Notes under the pieces: model-generated | The model's input: the letters and a program-made list of their open reading frames with translations, nothing else | The model's database searches: none | What the model was told of the DNA's origin: nothing | Part shown: positions 22,678 to 31,477 of the stretch, piece by piece | How positions within the stretch are numbered: position 1 is the stretch's first letter | Layout of the letters: the number at the start of each line of letters is the position of its first letter | Source of the DNA: Candidatus Nomurabacteria bacterium CG1_02_43_90 | GTDB lineage: Bacteria; Patescibacteriota; Minisyncoccia; Phycocordibacterales; UBA1550 | Length of the DNA: 35,472 nucleotides | NCBI GenBank assembly: GCA_001871765.1 | Contig: MNVN01000018.1 | Coordinates: 1 to 35,472, forward strand | Direction: 5' to 3' | Translations under genes and position numbers: made by a program

Positions 22678-25600
22678 TTATTTCTCGAGCGTGCACACAA
22701 AAGAAAGGTCGTCAACGGTAATCGACTTACCTTCCATCTCCCCAAAAATAATTTCACTAATAAGTGCAGTTTTTTTGATTTCTGACGCAAACTTTTCTAC
22801 GAGTGCTTGCCCGTCCGCATCTGTCTGAATACGCAAAACAACCACATCTGCAGGGGTAAGTGCCATCTTCTTGCGAAGTTCCTGTACACTTCGCAAGAAA
22901 TCACGGAACTGTCCTTCTTGTTTGAGCGCAGGGATGATTATCGTATCCAAAAGTACTTCCTCCTCACTTGCAGAATTAAACGATAATTCCTTAATATTTA
23001 TTTCGTCAAGAATAATAGACCGATATCCCTCGTCATCTTTTAAGAGTGCGTTTTTTACCGTAATGAGCGCAAGCGGTTGACGAACCTTGATACCGACTTT
23101 CGCGCGAACCTCAAGAGCGAGCGAAACGATGCGTCGCGCCTCTTCCATCTTTGCAAGGAGACTCTGATCTTCCTGTGCCTTGAGATTTTCTGGCCATGAT
23201 TCGAGGTGCACACTTTCCTTCTCGCCACCGACTCTCCCATAGATATGCTCCGCCAAAAACGGCATCACCGGTGCAAGCACTTTTGAAAATTCAAGAAGTA
23301 TAGTGCGGGTAGTTGCAAGCGCTTGTGCTCGGTCGAGAACATCGTCTGCCTTGAAGCGCTCACGGGAACGGCGCAAGTACCACGTGGAAAGGTCATCGAC
23401 AAAAAGATTGAGAGGCTTCATTGCGCGGTCAAGCTCGTAAGTATCAAACGATGCCGTTGTCTCCCTTACCACTTCGGCAAGTCGCGTGAGAATCCACTGA
23501 TCAAGAATATTTTGCGATCCCCCCTCTGTTTGTTGTACACCCTTCTCTGCATACAATTCATAGAAAGAGAGCACATTCGTAAGGCGCATGATAAATTTTT
23601 TAACGACCTCATCAACGCCCTTCTCTGAAAATGCCATGTCCTCGGCATGAACGATAGGAGCAGACAACAAATAGTAGCGTATCGCGTCAGCGCCATACGT
23701 GTTGAGGAGCATCCAGGGGTCAGGGTAATTCCTAAGCTTCTTCGACATCTTCTGTCCATCTTCGGCGAGAATTTGCCCATTCACGACCACTTGCTGAAAT
23801 GGCGCCTTATTAAAAAGTCCGACGGACAAAACGAGCATATTATAAAACCAGCCACGGGTCTGGTCGACCCCTTCACCAATAAAGTTTGCAGGAAAATTCT
23901 TTTCAAAAAGTTCGGCATTTTCAAATGGATAATGAAATTGCGCATAGGGCATCGAGCCCGATTCAAACCAACAATCAAAAACGTATGGCACGCGCTTCAT
24001 ATCACTACCACATGAGCAACCTACCGGGACTTTATCAATATAGGGACGATGAAAATCAAATTCAAAATCTGCGTTATGAGGAAAGAGAACAAAAGGAAGG
24101 TCACGAGCTGTTCCCGTCTCAACAAAATCGTCCGGCCCTTCTTTGAGCAACGTTGCCTCGTCCTTATTCATTCCCCGTGTTCCCGCTTCCAGCATCCATA
24201 CGCCATATTCATGGGTAATAATCAAAATCGTTTTACCCAGATATTTCGATTCTAATTCTTCAAGAAGGTTCATGACCCGATACTTCATTTCCATGAGTGT
24301 CTCTCCACCTTCGGGGCAACGATCAAACTTTTCACGAATCGTGGTAAATGTCTTGTGATATTCTTGCCCACTTTTCCCATCAAGAACGCCAAAGCCAATC
24401 TCGCGCAAACGATTATCGAGGATAATCGCCTCTTCTTTTATACCAATCGTTTCAGCAACAATTTTTGCGGTATCGTGGGTACGCTTGAGCGGTGAAGCAA
24501 CAATGAGGTCGATATTTTTCCCTTTGAGTGTTTCCGCAGTCTTGTGTACCATCTTGGTCCCCTCTTCGGTAAGTCCAAGCTTCCCCCCGCATCCTTCGAT
24601 ACTTGCGCACAGAATATTTTGCACATTGCTCTCTGCTTGCCCATGACGCATCACGATATAGGTATTGCCTGACTTCTTCGTATGCTCGGCAAGTTCGGCG
24701 CGACTGCCCAAAACTTTTTCGGTAGTGCACGTCTCGCATTTCCATACGGGAAGTGGTGCACCCCAGAAACGAGAACGCGAGATAGCCCAATCGCGCGCGC
24801 CCTCGAGCCATTTTCCAAAACGCCCGTCACGCATATTTTTTGGTACCCAATTTGTCTCTGCATTTTGGGCGAGGAGCTTTTCCTTGAGTGCGGAAACTTT
24901 TACAAACCATGACTCCGCTGCATAGTTCAAAAGCGGTGTATCGCATCGCCAACAATGTGGATATGCGTGCACCATTTTTTCTTTTGCAAAAAGCGCGCCC
25001 ATGCCGGCAAGGTGTTTAATAATTAAAATGTCGGTGGACTGGTGTCCATCCTTTTCTTTTGCCTTTGGTTTTACTGATACCCCCGCAAAATCACGTACTT
25101 CGTTTTTCATTACCCCATCCATTCCCACGTGTTGCACAAAGGGCAGATTTTCTTTTTTCCCGAGAGCCATATCATCCTCGCCAAAAGCAGGAGCAATATG
25201 CACAACTCCGGTACCACTCTCCATGGTCACAAAATCGGCACCATAAATCTTCCAGCCATTTTCTTTGTACGGAAGATTTGCTTGAGCGGAATAATAATCA
25301 AAAATCGGAGTGTATGACTTCCCTATCAAGTCCGTCCCGCGGATTGTTTCAATAACAACATATTCTTTATCTTTAAATACTGTTTCTAAGCGCGCAGAAG
25401 CAAGGATATAGTGAACTTCCCCTGAAGAAATTTTTACATACTCCTCAACAGGGTTCACTGCAAGCGCAACATTGCCCGGCAATGTCCACGGCGTCGTCGT
25501 CCATACGAGCACAAAGGTGTTTGGCTCGCCCACGAGTGCAAACTTAGCGGTGACCGAAATATCGGTAATGTCTTTGTATCCATCGGCAACTTCATTACTC

Positions 25601-26178
25601 GAAAGAGTCGTCTCACAGCGAGGACAAATGTGCATCGACTTGAACCCTTGGTAGATGAGCCCTTGATCAAAAAGATTTTTGAAAGCCCACCAAATGGATT
25701 CCGTGTAGTTGGCATCCATCGTGCGGTACGAATGCTCCATATCAATGAAGCGCCCAATACGGGGGATTATTTTTTTCCATTCGGTATCATAGCGTACCAC
25801 CGAAGCACGCGCTGCTTCGTTAAACTTTTCAAGGCCATACGCCTCGATGTCTTTTTTGTGCCCCAGGCCAAGCTCCTGCTCAATCAAGTTTTCTACGGGG
25901 AGACCATGACAGTCCCAGCCCCATACACGACGCACGTAGCGACCACGCATGGTCTGATAGCGTGGTATAACATCTTTGATTACCGAGGTAAGAATATGTC
26001 CATAGTGAGGCAACCCTGTCGCAAAAGGAGGCCCGTCATAAAATGAAAAGGGTTTTCCGTCTTTCGTCTGCTCGAGTGTTTTCTCAAAAATATGCAGGGT
26101 CTCCCAGCGCGCAAGAGTTTCCTCTTCGCGACGTGCTATTTCAGAAAGTTTATTTGGTTCTTTTTCCTCTTCGTTCAT
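22678..26178 (-). CDS. ileS: Isoleucyl-tRNA synthetase with an inserted histidine-phosphatase (phosphoglycerate-mutase-like) domain
   Basis: From the ATG at 26178 the protein is 1166 residues. The IleRS parts are complete: HIGH variant HYGH (58-61), editing domain TWTTTPWTLPGNVAL and GTGVVHIAPAFGEDD, CP tail ARDWAISRSRFWGAPLPVWKCETC, KMSKK (about 811), and an anticodon-binding domain to the end. Between GSRAELAEH and HRPYIDKVPVGC, about residues 500-697 form a histidine-phosphatase domain with the catalytic RHGQAESN, LGLTEEGTKM, ASPLKRTHDTAKIV, LREIGFGVLDG and the second catalytic His in ITHEYGVWMLE. One uninterrupted frame covers all of it, so this is a true insertion, not two genes. The inserted domain has all the catalytic residues that I can check. 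recO follows after two bases. Confidence 0.95.
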   Translation of the reverse strand: MNEEEKEPNKLSEIARREEETLARWETLHIFEKTLEQTKDGKPFSFYDGPPFATGLPHYGHILTSVIKDVIPRYQTMRGRYVRRVWGWDCHGLPVENLIEQELGLGHKKDIEAYGLEKFNEAARASVVRYDTEWKKIIPRIGRFIDMEHSYRTMDANYTESIWWAFKNLFDQGLIYQGFKSMHICPRCETTLSSNEVADGYKDITDISVTAKFALVGEPNTFVLVWTTTPWTLPGNVALAVNPVEEYVKISSGEVHYILASARLETVFKDKEYVVIETIRGTDLIGKSYTPIFDYYSAQANLPYKENGWKIYGADFVTMESGTGVVHIAPAFGEDDMALGKKENLPFVQHVGMDGVMKNEVRDFAGVSVKPKAKEKDGHQSTDILIIKHLAGMGALFAKEKMVHAYPHCWRCDTPLLNYAAESWFVKVSALKEKLLAQNAETNWVPKNMRDGRFGKWLEGARDWAISRSRFWGAPLPVWKCETCTTEKVLGSRAELAEHTKKSGNTYIVMRHGQAESNVQNILCASIEGCGGKLGLTEEGTKMVHKTAETLKGKNIDLIVASPLKRTHDTAKIVAETIGIKEEAIILDNRLREIGFGVLDGKSGQEYHKTFTTIREKFDRCPEGGETLMEMKYRVMNLLEELESKYLGKTILIITHEYGVWMLEAGTRGMNKDEATLLKEGPDDFVETGTARDLPFVLFPHNADFEFDFHRPYIDKVPVGCSCGSDMKRVPYVFDCWFESGSMPYAQFHYPFENAELFEKNFPANFIGEGVDQTRGWFYNMLVLSVGLFNKAPFQQVVVNGQILAEDGQKMSKKLRNYPDPWMLLNTYGADAIRYYLLSAPIVHAEDMAFSEKGVDEVVKKFIMRLTNVLSFYELYAEKGVQQTEGGSQNILDQWILTRLAEVVRETTASFDTYELDRAMKPLNLFVDDLSTWYLRRSRERFKADDVLDRAQALATTRTILLEFSKVLAPVMPFLAEHIYGRVGGEKESVHLESWPENLKAQEDQSLLAKMEEARRIVSLALEVRAKVGIKVRQPLALITVKNALLKDDEGYRSIILDEINIKELSFNSASEEEVLLDTIIIPALKQEGQFRDFLRSVQELRKKMALTPADVVVLRIQTDADGQALVEKFASEIKKTALISEIIFGEMEGKSITVDDLSFVCTLEK

Positions 26179-26241
26179 ATTTCTCAACAATACCACAAAA
26201 ACAACCATCCAACAAAAACCCCTTGTGAGACAACGGAATTT

Positions 26242-27993
26242 TTACATTCTCTCGGGGGATGAAATACCCAAAACCCATAAACCTTCTTTTAAGACAGTTT
26301 TCGCTCGTCTCGTAATCGCAAGATGATGTTCCGTTTTTTCCTTGTCATCGGTAATGATTTGCGTGTTCGCATAAAAACCATTAAAGAGTTGTGTAACCTC
26401 AAAAAGATATGTTACCAATTTTTGCGGAGCAATATTTTCGATTGCATCAGTAAGTAAAACCTCAAAATAGGCGAGTTCTCTTTCAAGATTTGTAGCAGGA
26501 ATATTTTTAAATACCGGTTCATATCCTTTCTCTTTCCCCTTTTCAAGAAGTGAAGCACATCGTGCATGTGTATACAAAAGATACGGACCAGAATCCCCCT
26601 CAAAAGAAAGTGACATCTCTGGGTCAAAATTAATACTCATACCTGGCTTCGAACGCAAGACTGCGATACGAAGAGCCGAAAGTGCGATTTCTCGTTCAAG
26701 TTTCTTTTTCTCTTCCGCACTCAAGTGAGCAATCTTCTCCCCTGCTCGCTCACGCACCTCTTCTTCGACCACACCGATAACGTCAAGTGCAAGCGGAATA
26801 CCGCCAAGACGGCTCGACATCTTTTGTCCTTTAAAAAGCATGCGACCGTGAGGGACATGTGTACTCTTTTTTACATAGTCAATCCATTCATCTCCTAGTT
26901 TATTTGCGGCATCAAACACTACTTTAAAATGAGGAACTTGCTCAACATCAGTGATCGAAAAAGACATATCTGGGAAAAAATTTTTTATGCCAACGGTTGC
27001 GAGTCTTTCAAATTTAATCTTAAGTAATCCGAGGTCTTTTGCTTCATAGGTTGGATACCCCTGGCTATTAACAAATACTGCTGTATTAATATCCTTTCTT
27101 TCCTCACTGGGTGTATACACAATAGCACCTTCACTTTCTTTAAAAACCTTTCCTTCTCCGGTATTTTCTTGAACGATTTTTTTGCCTTCATCCCCTGCCC
27201 AGCCTTCATACACAAACGCATCGATTTCTGAACCTATCTCGCTGAGTATTTTCTTAAAATAAGACTCGTTCACTTTTTTAGTTGCCACCACAAGATCATA
27301 AAAGGTATCGTCTACAAGGTGGTACATCTTATCGAGAACTTTTTTTGCACCTTGAAGGCTTTCTTCGTTTTTCTCACACTCTTTGACCCCGCGCACATAT
27401 GCATCACCTAAATACTTTATAACGTCATTTTCTTTGTTATTTTGAAAATAAGTAAGGTCTATCTCCCCCGCCTTCATATCTTTCTCTAAGATAAAAAGTG
27501 CTTTGGCGATACCCAAAGAGACATCCGAAGGGAATGACATACTTTTTACTTTTCCTCCACTTATCTTTGCGCCACGAACAATAAATTCTCCAATAAAATT
27601 ATTCATCAGGTGCCCGATAGAAAATGGCTTAAAAAGATTTGGGGATGAGTGCTCAACAAGAATATTTTTGCCAGCATAACAAGTAATGAGTGAGCTCTTT
27701 TCTTTTGCGTTCTCGTTTCTTATTGCATCATCCGAAAGTTTGAAGTTTATAAACCCCGGTCCTGCAATCGTAATGTCCTTAATCTCCTCAATCTCCTGTT
27801 CACGGATTTTTTCTACCATTTTTTCCGCAAGCTCACGAGGAGAGAGCCCAGCCTCCTTTGCACAGGCAAGCGCCACATTCGTCGAATAATCTCCGTGGGT
27901 AATATCCGCAGGGCGTTCTATCACAACGCCATTTACCTCAATGCTGAGAGCGCGAAGAGCTTCTCGAACGATTATTTCTAGTTTCTCCTTCAT
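26242..27993 (-). CDS. argS: Arginyl-tRNA synthetase
   Basis: A 583-residue class I synthetase. The N-terminal Add-1 domain region is ADITHGDYSTNVALACAKEAG...IAGPGFINFKL. The HIGH variant is SIGHL (125-129, within EHSSPNLFKPFSIGHLMNN), and GQKMSSRLGG (about residue 393) is the KMSKS-equivalent. The DALR-type anticodon-binding helical domain ends HHLAITRRAKTVLKEGLWVLGI. It charges tRNA-Arg. NLFKPFSIGH replaces the usual NxxKPxHxGH; the first His of HxGH is Ser here. It leads the argS-ileS-recO run on the minus strand, 63 bases ahead of ileS. Confidence 0.95.
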   Translation of the reverse strand: MKEKLEIIVREALRALSIEVNGVVIERPADITHGDYSTNVALACAKEAGLSPRELAEKMVEKIREQEIEEIKDITIAGPGFINFKLSDDAIRNENAKEKSSLITCYAGKNILVEHSSPNLFKPFSIGHLMNNFIGEFIVRGAKISGGKVKSMSFPSDVSLGIAKALFILEKDMKAGEIDLTYFQNNKENDVIKYLGDAYVRGVKECEKNEESLQGAKKVLDKMYHLVDDTFYDLVVATKKVNESYFKKILSEIGSEIDAFVYEGWAGDEGKKIVQENTGEGKVFKESEGAIVYTPSEERKDINTAVFVNSQGYPTYEAKDLGLLKIKFERLATVGIKNFFPDMSFSITDVEQVPHFKVVFDAANKLGDEWIDYVKKSTHVPHGRMLFKGQKMSSRLGGIPLALDVIGVVEEEVRERAGEKIAHLSAEEKKKLEREIALSALRIAVLRSKPGMSINFDPEMSLSFEGDSGPYLLYTHARCASLLEKGKEKGYEPVFKNIPATNLERELAYFEVLLTDAIENIAPQKLVTYLFEVTQLFNGFYANTQIITDDKEKTEHHLAITRRAKTVLKEGLWVLGISSPERM

Positions 27994-28049
27994 ATAAACA
28001 TGAGCATATCACGGAGGACACAAAACAAAAAATGTTCCCTTAATTTTTT

Positions 28050-28096
28050 ACCATATACGTATGGTAAACTATAGTATCATATACGTCTATGGTTAA
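28050..28096 (-). promoter_or_regulatory. argS promoter with flanking inverted/direct repeats
   Basis: Minus-strand TTAACC (28091-28096), 17-base spacer, TATAGT (28068-28073). An inverted repeat TTACCATA/TATGGTAA at 28048-28067 lies over the transcription start, and CATATACGT occurs twice (28052 and 28078), 26 bases apart. These repeats could be a regulator site. Confidence 0.55.
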
Positions 28097-28154
28097 AATG
28101 TATGACAGTACCCGTCCCCCCCCACACGGGGAACCGAGGAGTGCCGTCTCGTCT
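28097..28154. other. glyA-argS intergenic segment with a C-run
   Basis: A short gap after glyA holding an eight-base C homopolymer inside a CCCC-GTGT-GGGG-type hairpin (minus-strand sense). No T-run follows, so it is a weak terminator at best. Confidence 0.4.
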
Positions 28155-29333
28155 TTAGTTTTTTGTCCGCAGAGCGTCGTCTATCTCTCGAGCTATTTTT
28201 ATAAAATCTTTTTCCTTTTTGCCACGCGTGGTTTCTGCGGCAGTGCCAAGTCGGATACCCGAAGGGTCAGTAGGTGGGCACGTGTCAAACGGGATAGCAT
28301 TTTTGTTTACAATGATACCCACTTTTTCAAGTCGATCACTTGCTTCCCCTCCCCCCATACCTTTGCCATCCATCGACACATCTACCAAGAAGAGGTGGCT
28401 ATCCGTGCCCCCCGAAATAATTCTCCAGCCAAGTTTTGAAAGCTCACCAGCAAGCGCTTGTGCATTCTTCACTACCTGTTTTGCATATTTTTTAAAATCA
28501 CCTATCGATGCTTCTTTGAGTGCCACAACAACTCCTGCTATCTGGTTTATGTGGGGGCCACCTTGAAGCCCCGGAAAGACCGCCTTGTCTATTTTCTTGC
28601 CCAGCTCACGTACATCCTTTTTTGCAAAAATGAGGGCTCCACGGGGACCACGGAGCGTCTTATGGGTGGTTGTGGTTACAATATCTGCATACGGAAACGG
28701 TGAAGGATACACACCTCCTGCCACAAGCCCTGCCGTGTGTGACATATCCACCACAAGGTATGCACCGACGCTATCCGCAATCTCCCGAAACTTTTTCCAA
28801 TCAACAATACGTGCGTATGCCGTGAACCCTGCGATAATCATTTTTGGTTTTTCTCGCTTTGCAATTTTCGCAAGTTCTTCGTAATCAAGTTGCTCCGTTT
28901 CTTTCGAGAGCCCGTACGGCACTTGCATCCAAAATTTCCCCGTCGCGGATGCCTTGTGTCCGTGCGTTAAGTGTCCCCCTTGATCAAGCGACATGCCCAT
29001 CACTTTGCTCCCCAAAGGCAAGAGCGCTGTATAGACTGCCAAGTTTGCCGGCGACCCCGAGAGCGCTTGCACATTGACGTGCCATTCTTCTTTTTTAAGT
29101 TTAAATAATTTCAATGCGCGTGCAATGCAGAGGTTTTCTATTTTATCCACCACGGTATTCCCGCCATAGTAGCGCTTGCCTGCGTACCCCTCGGCATACT
29201 TATTAGTAAACTCTGAACCAAGTGCCATGAGCACATCTTTTGAAACATAGTTCTCCGACGCAATAAGGTTAATCACTTTTTTTTGTCGCGCCTTTTCTGC
29301 TTGAATAAGTTTTTCGATTTGTGTGTCGTTCAT
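28155..29333 (-). CDS. glyA: Serine hydroxymethyltransferase
   Basis: A 392-residue PLP enzyme converting serine and tetrahydrofolate to glycine and methylene-THF. Signatures: INLIASENYVSKDVL, FTNKYAEGYAGKRYYGGNTVVDKIE, NVQALSGSPANLAVY, VVDMSHTAGLVAGG and the PLP lysine in TTTTHKTLRGPRG (about residue 224), then GLQGGPHINQIAGVVVAL and RLGTAAETTRG. It is slightly shorter than the ~415 residues of E. coli GlyA. It follows dut by 14 bases. Methylene-THF is the one-carbon donor for ThyA, encoded next door on the other strand, so the neighbourhood is consistent. Confidence 0.97.
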   Translation of the reverse strand: MNDTQIEKLIQAEKARQKKVINLIASENYVSKDVLMALGSEFTNKYAEGYAGKRYYGGNTVVDKIENLCIARALKLFKLKKEEWHVNVQALSGSPANLAVYTALLPLGSKVMGMSLDQGGHLTHGHKASATGKFWMQVPYGLSKETEQLDYEELAKIAKREKPKMIIAGFTAYARIVDWKKFREIADSVGAYLVVDMSHTAGLVAGGVYPSPFPYADIVTTTTHKTLRGPRGALIFAKKDVRELGKKIDKAVFPGLQGGPHINQIAGVVVALKEASIGDFKKYAKQVVKNAQALAGELSKLGWRIISGGTDSHLFLVDVSMDGKGMGGGEASDRLEKVGIIVNKNAIPFDTCPPTDPSGIRLGTAAETTRGKKEKDFIKIAREIDDALRTKN

Positions 29334-29347
29334 TTTTAAAAAAATGA

Positions 29348-29770
29348 TTACTTCCCTGTACTTCCAAAACCACCTTCCCCGCGTGTGGCATCTGAGAGAT
29401 TTTCCACTTCCACTATCTCTGCGTGCTCCACTTTTTGAATAAGCATTTGCGCAACTTTGTGCCCTACAACAATCGTATAGTCCTCATTGCTCAAATTTAT
29501 CATTCCCGCTTTTATTTCCCCCCGATATCCTGCGTCGATTACCCCACCGAGATTTTTCAATCCGTGCTTTATCGAAAGTCCGCTTTTGTCCCATATAAGA
29601 CCGACATACCCGTCAGGAATCTCTATCGCTATCCCCGTACCGATAAGTACCCGTGCGCCTACGGATATAGTCACTGTCTCCGTCGCGAACAAATCAAACC
29701 CCGCATCGCCATGGTGTGCATAGGTGGGGATTTTTGCATCGGGGTGAACTTTTTTTATGTTGAGTTGCAT
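29348..29770 (-). CDS. dut: dUTP diphosphatase (trimeric dUTPase)
   Basis: All five dUTPase motifs are visible: DAGFDLFA, WDKSGLS, IDAGYRGEIKAGMIN, KVAQMLIQ and the C-terminal RGEGGFGSTGK. It hydrolyses dUTP to dUMP, keeping uracil out of DNA and supplying dUMP for thymidylate synthase. I use the ATG at 29770 (140 residues): a perfect TATAAT at 29778-29783 overlaps the earlier ATG (29779), and family proteins start with a short lead before the first motif. This makes the transcript almost leaderless. dut precedes glyA in one transcription unit. Confidence 0.95.
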   Translation of the reverse strand: MQLNIKKVHPDAKIPTYAHHGDAGFDLFATETVTISVGARVLIGTGIAIEIPDGYVGLIWDKSGLSIKHGLKNLGGVIDAGYRGEIKAGMINLSNEDYTIVVGHKVAQMLIQKVEHAEIVEVENLSDATRGEGGFGSTGK

Positions 29771-29777
29771 AACAGAC

Positions 29778-29783
29778 ATTATA
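29778..29783 (-). promoter_or_regulatory. -10 box of the dut-glyA unit
   Basis: Minus-strand TATAAT at 29778-29783, a few bases before the chosen dut start. The -35 is weak. It faces the divergent ThyA-like promoter only 14 bases away, so the two could interfere with each other. Confidence 0.45.
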
Positions 29784-29796
29784 TCACAACAAAATA

Positions 29797-29824
29797 TTGA
29801 CAAATGTATACTTTCTGATATAAC
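29797..29824 (+). promoter_or_regulatory. Promoter of the ThyA-like gene
   Basis: Perfect TTGACA (29797-29802), 16-base spacer, TATAAC (29819-29824), with TTTCTGA just before the -10. The HIT gene has nearly the same sequence. Confidence 0.75.
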
Positions 29825-29881
29825 TCAGTCAGTAACTGAAGTTCATTATCAATCACAAACATCAACCAAATGGAGGCACTC

Positions 29882-30796
29882 ATGGCCAATCCACCTGTTG
29901 CAAACTATCTCCCCCTCGAACAGAGGGTTCCTGATTTTCAAATAAGGAACTTGCTTGAACACATCATGAAGGAAGGCCGTATCGTCCACCCCATACAAGG
30001 TGGCGAAGCACGGATGATTGTAGGTGCGCAATGCCACTTCAAAATGGCAAATGGAGCTCCTGTCATAAACTTACGTGATATTTCTGGATCCATGTTCTAC
30101 GGAGCAATCGCCGAGCATATCAGCTTCCTTAATGGCGCACAGACACTTGAGGAACTCGTTTCGTACGGCATGAACCCTCATTGGTGGGACCGCTGGGTAA
30201 CAAAGAAAAAATGTGCAGACTTCGGGCTTCCTGAGGGAAACCTTGGGACAGCTTCATACGGCGCTGTTTGGACAAGGTTCCCTACAAGGGACGGTGGTTT
30301 TTTTAACCAAATCACCGCAGTCATCGAGCAAATCAGGCGTGCACCACATTTGCGTACTCACAAAATCACCCCCTGGTTCCCTCCTGAAATTATCGGGCCA
30401 CCAGGGACACGGAAAGTGGTTGTTGCTCCTTGCCACGGAGAAGTGCACATCATCGTTGACCCCGAAACCAAGGAACTCATTGTGCATCATGTGCAAAGAA
30501 GTGGCGATCTCGCTGTTGGTGTGAAGTTTAATATCGTCCAGTACACATCACTCGGAATGATGTTGGCACAAATACTCGGATACACTTTTTCGGAGCTCGT
30601 GTATACATTTTCTGATGTGCACATCTATGAGGTGCAGTATCCGTTTGTTGAAGAACTCATCTCGCGTGAACCTTTCCCTTTCGGCAGAATCACTCTGCAA
30701 GAAGGGATAATGGATATTCATGATTTCCTGCCAGAGCACTTCACACTGTCGGAGTATCAAGCACATCCAAGGATGAACATTCCTACACCTGTTTGA
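29882..30796 (+). CDS. ThyA-family (thymidylate synthase-like) protein, divergent
   Basis: A 304-residue protein; the start is the ATG at 29882, five bases after TGGAGG (29871-29876). ThyA-type landmarks: WWDRWV, GNLGTASYGAVWTRF (compare GDLGPVYG-WR), FNQITAVIEQIRRAPHLRTHKITPW (compare DQ...NPDSRR...W), the catalytic Cys in VAPCHGEVHIIV (about residue 184), HHVQRSGDLAVGVKFNIVQYTSL (compare QRSxDxxLGxPFN) and DVHIYEVQ. So it should use a dUMP or dCMP substrate with a folate cofactor. Differences are notable: only one Arg of the SRR pair is kept, and the N-terminal DRTGTGT loop reads HPIQGGEARM. It could be a thymidylate synthase or a hydroxymethylase-like relative; I cannot decide by eye. A strong terminator follows. 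Confidence 0.85.
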   Translation: MANPPVANYLPLEQRVPDFQIRNLLEHIMKEGRIVHPIQGGEARMIVGAQCHFKMANGAPVINLRDISGSMFYGAIAEHISFLNGAQTLEELVSYGMNPHWWDRWVTKKKCADFGLPEGNLGTASYGAVWTRFPTRDGGFFNQITAVIEQIRRAPHLRTHKITPWFPPEIIGPPGTRKVVVAPCHGEVHIIVDPETKELIVHHVQRSGDLAVGVKFNIVQYTSLGMMLAQILGYTFSELVYTFSDVHIYEVQYPFVEELISREPFPFGRITLQEGIMDIHDFLPEHFTLSEYQAHPRMNIPTPV

Positions 30797-30810
30797 TATA
30801 TTTTCTATTT

Positions 30811-30846
30811 TGTCCCCGACCTTCCAAGGTCGGGGACAAATTTATT
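30811..30846 (+). terminator. Terminator of the ThyA-like gene
   Basis: TGTCCCCGACCTT - CC - AAGGTCGGGGACA, a perfect 13-bp stem followed by AATTTATTT. Confidence 0.82.
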
Positions 30847-30857
30847 TAACGAAAACA

Positions 30858-30885
30858 TTGACAAAATCATATTTTCTGATATAAA
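30858..30885 (+). promoter_or_regulatory. Promoter of the HIT gene, twin of the ThyA-like promoter
   Basis: Perfect TTGACA (30858-30863), 16-base spacer, TATAAA (30880-30885). ATTGACAAA and TTTCTGATATAA are shared with the promoter at 29797. Confidence 0.75.
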
Positions 30886-30929
30886 TCACTTAGTGTTCTT
30901 TTTATAAAAAACAACGAGGAGTACATCTC

Positions 30930-31409
30930 ATGCCAGAAGACAGTGCCGTAAACCTCGCGCACGCGCGAGGAAAAACAAAAGAGGTCTACGAAAAGATTAT
31001 GAAAGATAAGACTTGCCCCTTCTGCACAGACTTTTCAAAAAGAGGGGTGGCCCCGCAGTATCACACAAAGCCAATTATCACTGATGGAAAGTACTGGGTT
31101 CTCACGGAAAACTTCAACGCGTACAAAGGGGCAAAGTATCACTTTTTGATCGTCCATCGCAAGCATATTACCTCTTTTTCTGAATTAAAACCGGCAGCAC
31201 TCAAAGAGCTCGTGACCATCACCAAAAGGCTCAAGGAAGAGTTTAGTCTTCCTGCTGGCGTTCTCCTTTTTCGTTTTGGCGACACGGAGTACACAGGCGG
31301 AAGTGTGAACCATTTCCATGCGCACTTCATTCTCGGAGCAAAGTGTGTAGATGGCGGGGAAAATAAACCACTGCTCTTGTATGCAGGGTATGCATCTCCA
31401 GATACATAA
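30930..31409 (+). CDS. HIT-family protein (histidine triad nucleotide hydrolase/transferase-like)
   Basis: A 159-residue protein with the histidine triad HFHAHF (His128, His130, His132) preceded by TGGSVNHF, and upstream conserved His residues (YHFLIVHRKHI). Near the N-terminus CPFC (29-32) resembles the zinc-knuckle arm of some HIT proteins. HIT proteins hydrolyse or transfer nucleoside monophosphates from dinucleoside polyphosphates, AMP-lysine or NMP-sugars. The substrate here is unknown. A good Shine-Dalgarno (GAGGAG, eight bases before the ATG) is present. It shares its promoter pattern with the ThyA-like gene, which suggests a joint response. Confidence 0.93.
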   Translation: MPEDSAVNLAHARGKTKEVYEKIMKDKTCPFCTDFSKRGVAPQYHTKPIITDGKYWVLTENFNAYKGAKYHFLIVHRKHITSFSELKPAALKELVTITKRLKEEFSLPAGVLLFRFGDTEYTGGSVNHFHAHFILGAKCVDGGENKPLLLYAGYASPDT

Positions 31410-31426
31410 AAACTGCACAAAAAATA

Positions 31427-31458
31427 AAGGCTAGCGAATAAATCCGCTAGCCTTTTGT
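31427..31458 (+). terminator. Terminator of the HIT gene
   Basis: AAGGCTAGCG - AATAAATC - CGCTAGCCTT followed by TTGTCTTG. It also faces the end of the deaminase gene on the minus strand. Confidence 0.8.
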
Positions 31459-31477
31459 CTTGCCCAAAATACATCAT

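Noticed and set aside
24085-24680. Phosphoglycerate-mutase-like domain as a separate gene or assembly artefact
   Set aside because: It is in the same uninterrupted frame as both IleRS halves, with smooth junctions and no extra start or stop.
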